NCBI GenBank assembly: GCA_015711895.1
Contig: JACVJH010000139.1
Location: 1 to 8,130, forward strand
Length of the DNA: 8,130 bases
From: Candidatus Solincola tengchongensis
Lineage (GTDB): Bacteria; Actinomycetota; Geothermincolia; Geothermincolales; RBG-13-55-18
Direction of reading: 5' to 3'
Shown in pieces: positions 5,919-8,130 of the stretch. The notes beneath the pieces are model-generated. The model was not told where the DNA came from. It saw nothing but the letters and a program-made list of their open reading frames with translations, and searched no databases. How positions within the stretch are numbered: the stretch's first letter is position 1; each line of letters starts with the position of its first letter. A program made the translations under genes and the position numbers.

Positions 5919-6895
5919 ACGTAGAAAAACTCAGAGAGATCGCCAGGGAGGTCGTCTCCCGGGAGGACGTGCGGCAGCTCATCGGCTACCGCCAGGGCAC
6001 CTACGGGTTCCGGGCCCGCCCCGCCTTCATCACCTCCCCCGAAGAGGTGGACCAGCTCATCTTCTCCCCTGCCTGCGTAAACAACCTGGCCACCTACCTG
6101 ACCCTGGAGGAGCGGCTCCCCGTCCCGCGGGGCCAGGAGCCGGACCTGCGCAAGGTGGCGGTGATGGTCAAGGGGTGCGACTCGCGGGCCCTGGTGCAGC
6201 AGATGGAGGAGAAGGCCTACGAGCGTGACCGCATCGTGGTCCTGGGCATCCCCTGCACCGGTGTGGTGGACATGGACAAAGTGGAGAAGAGATTCCCCAA
6301 CGTCCTCTCCCGCGGGGAGATAGCCCTGGAGGGCGACAAGTTCGTCCTCTCCTTCGACGGCAAGCGGGAAGAGGTACCCAAGGAGGAGCTTTTGGCGGAC
6401 AAATGCAAACGGTGCCGCTACCCCACCCCGCTGGTCTACGACCAGCTCCTGGATGAGGAGGTGTCCCGCTTCGCCGACGACGACTACGCCGACGTCCTGG
6501 CGCTGGAGAAGCGTTCCGCCGAGGAGAAGTGGGCCTACTGGGAGGAGAAGTTCTCCCGATGCATCCGCTGCTATTCCTGCCGCAACGTGTGTCCCATGTG
6601 CTACTGCGAGGACTGTGTGCTGGACCGGCTCAATCCCCAGTGGATGCGGCGTAGCGTGGACATAAGCGAGACCACCGCCTACCACATCGCACGGGCCTAC
6701 CACCTGGCCGGGCGCTGCATCCAGTGCGGGGAGTGCCAGCGGGTATGCCCGGTGGAGATCCCCCTCATGGAGCTCAACCGCAAGTTCTACAAGGACGTGG
6801 AGGAGCTCTACGACTACGAGCCGGGGACGGACGCGGAGGCTCCCCCGCTCCTGGCCACCTTTAAGGTGGACGACCGCGAGGACTTCATACTGTAA
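5912..6895 (+). CDS. flxC: FlxC-like 4Fe-4S dicluster protein
   Basis: A 327-residue cytoplasmic iron-sulfur protein, most likely the FlxC relay subunit between FlxA/FlxB and FlxD-HdrA. The N-terminal half contains KGCDSRAL (C89) and GIPCTG (C115), loosely resembling FrhB/FdhB-type and HydB-type proteins. Then come C165-x-x-C168 and two ferredoxin motifs: C217/C220/C223/C227, immediately extended by C230, C232 and C235, and C269/C272/C275/C279-P. Seven cysteines within 19 residues (217-235) suggest that some ligands come from outside the classical CxxCxxCxxxC pattern. Translation begins at a TTG overlapping the previous gene by seven bases, supported by CGGAGG at 5898-5903. Assignment as FlxC rather than FlxB rests on the neighbour being the clearer HydB-type protein and on gene order. 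The substrate or partner is not shown by the sequence. Confidence 0.8.
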   Translation: MVDVEKLREIAREVVSREDVRQLIGYRQGTYGFRARPAFITSPEEVDQLIFSPACVNNLATYLTLEERLPVPRGQEPDLRKVAVMVKGCDSRALVQQMEEKAYERDRIVVLGIPCTGVVDMDKVEKRFPNVLSRGEIALEGDKFVLSFDGKREEVPKEELLADKCKRCRYPTPLVYDQLLDEEVSRFADDDYADVLALEKRSAEEKWAYWEEKFSRCIRCYSCRNVCPMCYCEDCVLDRLNPQWMRRSVDISETTAYHIARAYHLAGRCIQCGECQRVCPVEIPLMELNRKFYKDVEELYDYEPGTDAEAPPLLATFKVDDREDFIL

Positions 6896-6902
6896 AGGGT
6901 GA
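6894..6902 (+). promoter_or_regulatory. Ribosome-binding site fixing the flxB start
   Basis: AAAGGGTGA lies six bases or less before the ATG at 6908. An in-frame GTG at 6899 falls inside this site and has no ribosome-binding site of its own, so the ATG at 6908 is preferred. Confidence 0.65.
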
Positions 6903-6907
6903 GTGCC

Positions 6908-7927
6908 ATGGCAGTGAAGAAGTTGAACAAGGACAAGGTGAAGGAGGCCCTCCAGGAGCTCACCAAGTTCCGCCTCATCGCCCCGGCCAAGTCCGACGAG
7001 GTGGTCGTCTTCAAACAGATAAGCGACCCCGAGGAGGCCTTCCTGGATTACGGCAACTCCACCGTACCGCCGAAAAAGGTGGTCTTCCCCCAGACGGAGA
7101 CCCTCTTCCGCTTCCAGCGCGGGAATCCCGAGCTCCGGGAGAAGAACGTGGAGGAGGAGGGGACCACGGTGATCTTCGGCCTGCGCCCCTGCGACGCTCG
7201 GGCCATGTCCATCGTGGACAACCTCTTCAGCTGGGATTACGAGGACCCCTACTATCTGAAAAGGCGCGAGCTCACCACTCTGGTGGGCATGGGATGTGTG
7301 AACCCACCCAGCGTGAACTGCTTCTGCACCTCGGTGGGAGGAGAGCCTTGCGGCACCGAGAATCTCGATATCCTCTTGATCGATCTCGGAGAGGGATATC
7401 TGGTGAGGGAGCTCACCGAGAAAGGCAAGAAGCTGGCGGAGACCATCGGTTCTTTCCTGGAGGACGCTCCGGGGGGATCGGAGGCAAAGGCAGAGGAGCT
7501 TTCGGGATCGGCGAAAGAGGCCGTGAGCCGCTCCATAGACACCTCCGGCATCGAGGCCAAACTGCCCACCCTGTGGGAGAGCCCTCTGTGGAAGGAGGTA
7601 TCCGCGGCTTGCCTGGGATGCGGAATATGCACCTATCTCTGCCCCACCTGTCACTGCTTCGACATCCAGGACGAGGTGGAAGGAGCGGAAGGCAGGCGCT
7701 GCCGAATGTGGGATTCCTGCATGTTCCGGGCGCACACCCTGCACGCCTCCGGCCCTAATCCCCGCCCCGCTCGCAAGGAGCGCACCCGCAACCGCATCAA
7801 CCACAAGTATTCCTATTTCCCGGGAAAGTTCGGGGTCATCGCCTGCGTCGGTTGCGGCCGCTGCATCAACCTCTGCCCGGTTAACATCGACATACTGGAG
7901 ATCCTGGGGAAGGTGGTGGAAGCCTGA
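6908..7927 (+). CDS. flxB: FlxB-like 4Fe-4S protein of the HydB/AsrA (sulfhydrogenase beta) family
   Basis: A 339-residue iron-sulfur relay protein of the HydB/AsrA family, which works next to a FAD/NAD(P)H-binding subunit. The N-terminal part has the family markers LRPCDARAM (C95), an ED-PYYLKRR segment and GMGCVNPPSVNCFCTS (C130, C138, C140, with C148 following). After a variable Ala/Ser/Glu-rich linker (about residues 185-210) comes the cluster domain: C235/C238/C241/C245 followed by C248 and C250; RCRMWDSC (C265, C271); an arginine-rich RKERTRNRINHKY stretch typical of the family; and C313/C316/C319/C323-P. Codons from about 7340 on use more A and T in third position than hdrA does. The stop codon overlaps the flxA start (TGATG). 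Function within an Flx complex is inferred from its neighbours. Confidence 0.87.
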   Translation: MAVKKLNKDKVKEALQELTKFRLIAPAKSDEVVVFKQISDPEEAFLDYGNSTVPPKKVVFPQTETLFRFQRGNPELREKNVEEEGTTVIFGLRPCDARAMSIVDNLFSWDYEDPYYLKRRELTTLVGMGCVNPPSVNCFCTSVGGEPCGTENLDILLIDLGEGYLVRELTEKGKKLAETIGSFLEDAPGGSEAKAEELSGSAKEAVSRSIDTSGIEAKLPTLWESPLWKEVSAACLGCGICTYLCPTCHCFDIQDEVEGAEGRRCRMWDSCMFRAHTLHASGPNPRPARKERTRNRINHKYSYFPGKFGVIACVGCGRCINLCPVNIDILEILGKVVEA

Positions 7928-8130
7928 TGAAGAACCCGTACATCCCCTACCTGGTAAATATCCTCGACGCCTGGTACGAGGCCCCGGGCGACCGTTGCAT
8001 CAAGACCTTCAAGGTTACCTTCGCTGACCCGGCAGTTTGGGATGTCTGGTCGCATCGCCCCGGGCAGTGTGCCATGGTGGGGATACCGGGCGTCGGGGAG
8101 AGCATGTTTTGTGTCTCCTCCAGCCCCACT
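7927..8130 (+). CDS. flxA: FlxA-like FAD/NAD(P)-binding oxidoreductase, N-terminal part (cut by window end)
   Basis: The first 68 codons of a ferredoxin-NADP reductase-like protein, running off the right edge without a stop. The ATG at 7927 shares its A with the TGA stop of the preceding gene. The segment RPGQCAMVGIPGVGE followed by SMFCVSSSPT matches the FAD-binding start of HydG/AsrB/FlxA-type subunits, where a PGQF-like motif and a serine-rich SSSP motif bind the flavin. The NAD(P)-binding half lies outside the window, so coenzyme preference cannot be read. By context it should be the NAD(P)H entry point of the HdrA-FlxDCB complex. Confidence 0.85.
   Translation, partial: MKNPYIPYLVNILDAWYEAPGDRCIKTFKVTFADPAVWDVWSHRPGQCAMVGIPGVGESMFCVSSSPT

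Noticed and set aside
6899..6907. GTG at 6899 as flxB start
   Set aside because: It falls inside the ribosome-binding site of the ATG at 6908 and has none of its own.
1..8130. CRISPR arrays, insertion sequences, tRNA or rRNA genes, defence systems
   Set aside because: No repeated spacer pattern, transposase, terminal inverted repeats of element size, or recognisable RNA gene is seen. The window is fully accounted for by redox genes and short gaps.

Overview
The window is a densely packed, all-plus-strand block of redox genes from a GC-rich strict anaerobe. Third codon positions are mostly G or C. The content (electron-transfer flavoprotein, heterodisulfide-reductase-like proteins, many cubane [4Fe-4S] motifs, no quinone- or oxygen-linked genes) fits an anaerobic bacterium such as an anaerobic actinobacterium, a Desulfotomaculum/Moorella-type firmicute or a desulfobacterium. 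The phylum cannot be fixed from the sequence alone.

Layout. Bases 1-71 hold the last codons of an upstream gene. Bases 72-387 are non-coding and contain a good sigma70-type promoter (TTGAAA, 18 bp, TATAAT) followed by a leader that can fold into a hairpin. Next come three genes: a soluble HdrD-like iron-sulfur protein (388-1524), etfB (1586-2380) and etfA (2381-3346). A 94-base gap with two small hairpins separates them from a second set: hdrA (3441-5474), mvhD/flxD (5478-5918), an flxC-like gene (5912-6895), an flxB/HydB-like gene (6908-7927) and the start of flxA (7927 to the window edge). Within this second set the genes overlap or lie a few bases apart.

How the genes may work together. 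The second set matches the known FlxABCD-HdrA type of NADH dehydrogenase/flavin-based electron-bifurcating complex. FlxA would take electrons from NAD(P)H; FlxB, FlxC and FlxD would relay them to the HdrA FAD; HdrA would split them between ferredoxin and a higher-potential acceptor. The usual acceptor module HdrBC is not in the window. The HdrD-like protein, a natural fusion of an HdrC-type ferredoxin part and an HdrB-type CCG part, sits next to etfBA instead. I infer that HdrD-like plus EtfAB may replace HdrBC and connect the NADH/ferredoxin machinery to acyl-CoA or similar dehydrogenases. That link is a hypothesis from gene order, not something the sequence proves.

The main oddities are altered cysteine motifs in the HdrD-like protein (CCE for CCG; an apparent Cys gain and Cys loss in the first module), a divergent cofactor loop in EtfB, a six-lysine insertion in HdrA, and the reversed order hdrA-flxDCBA.
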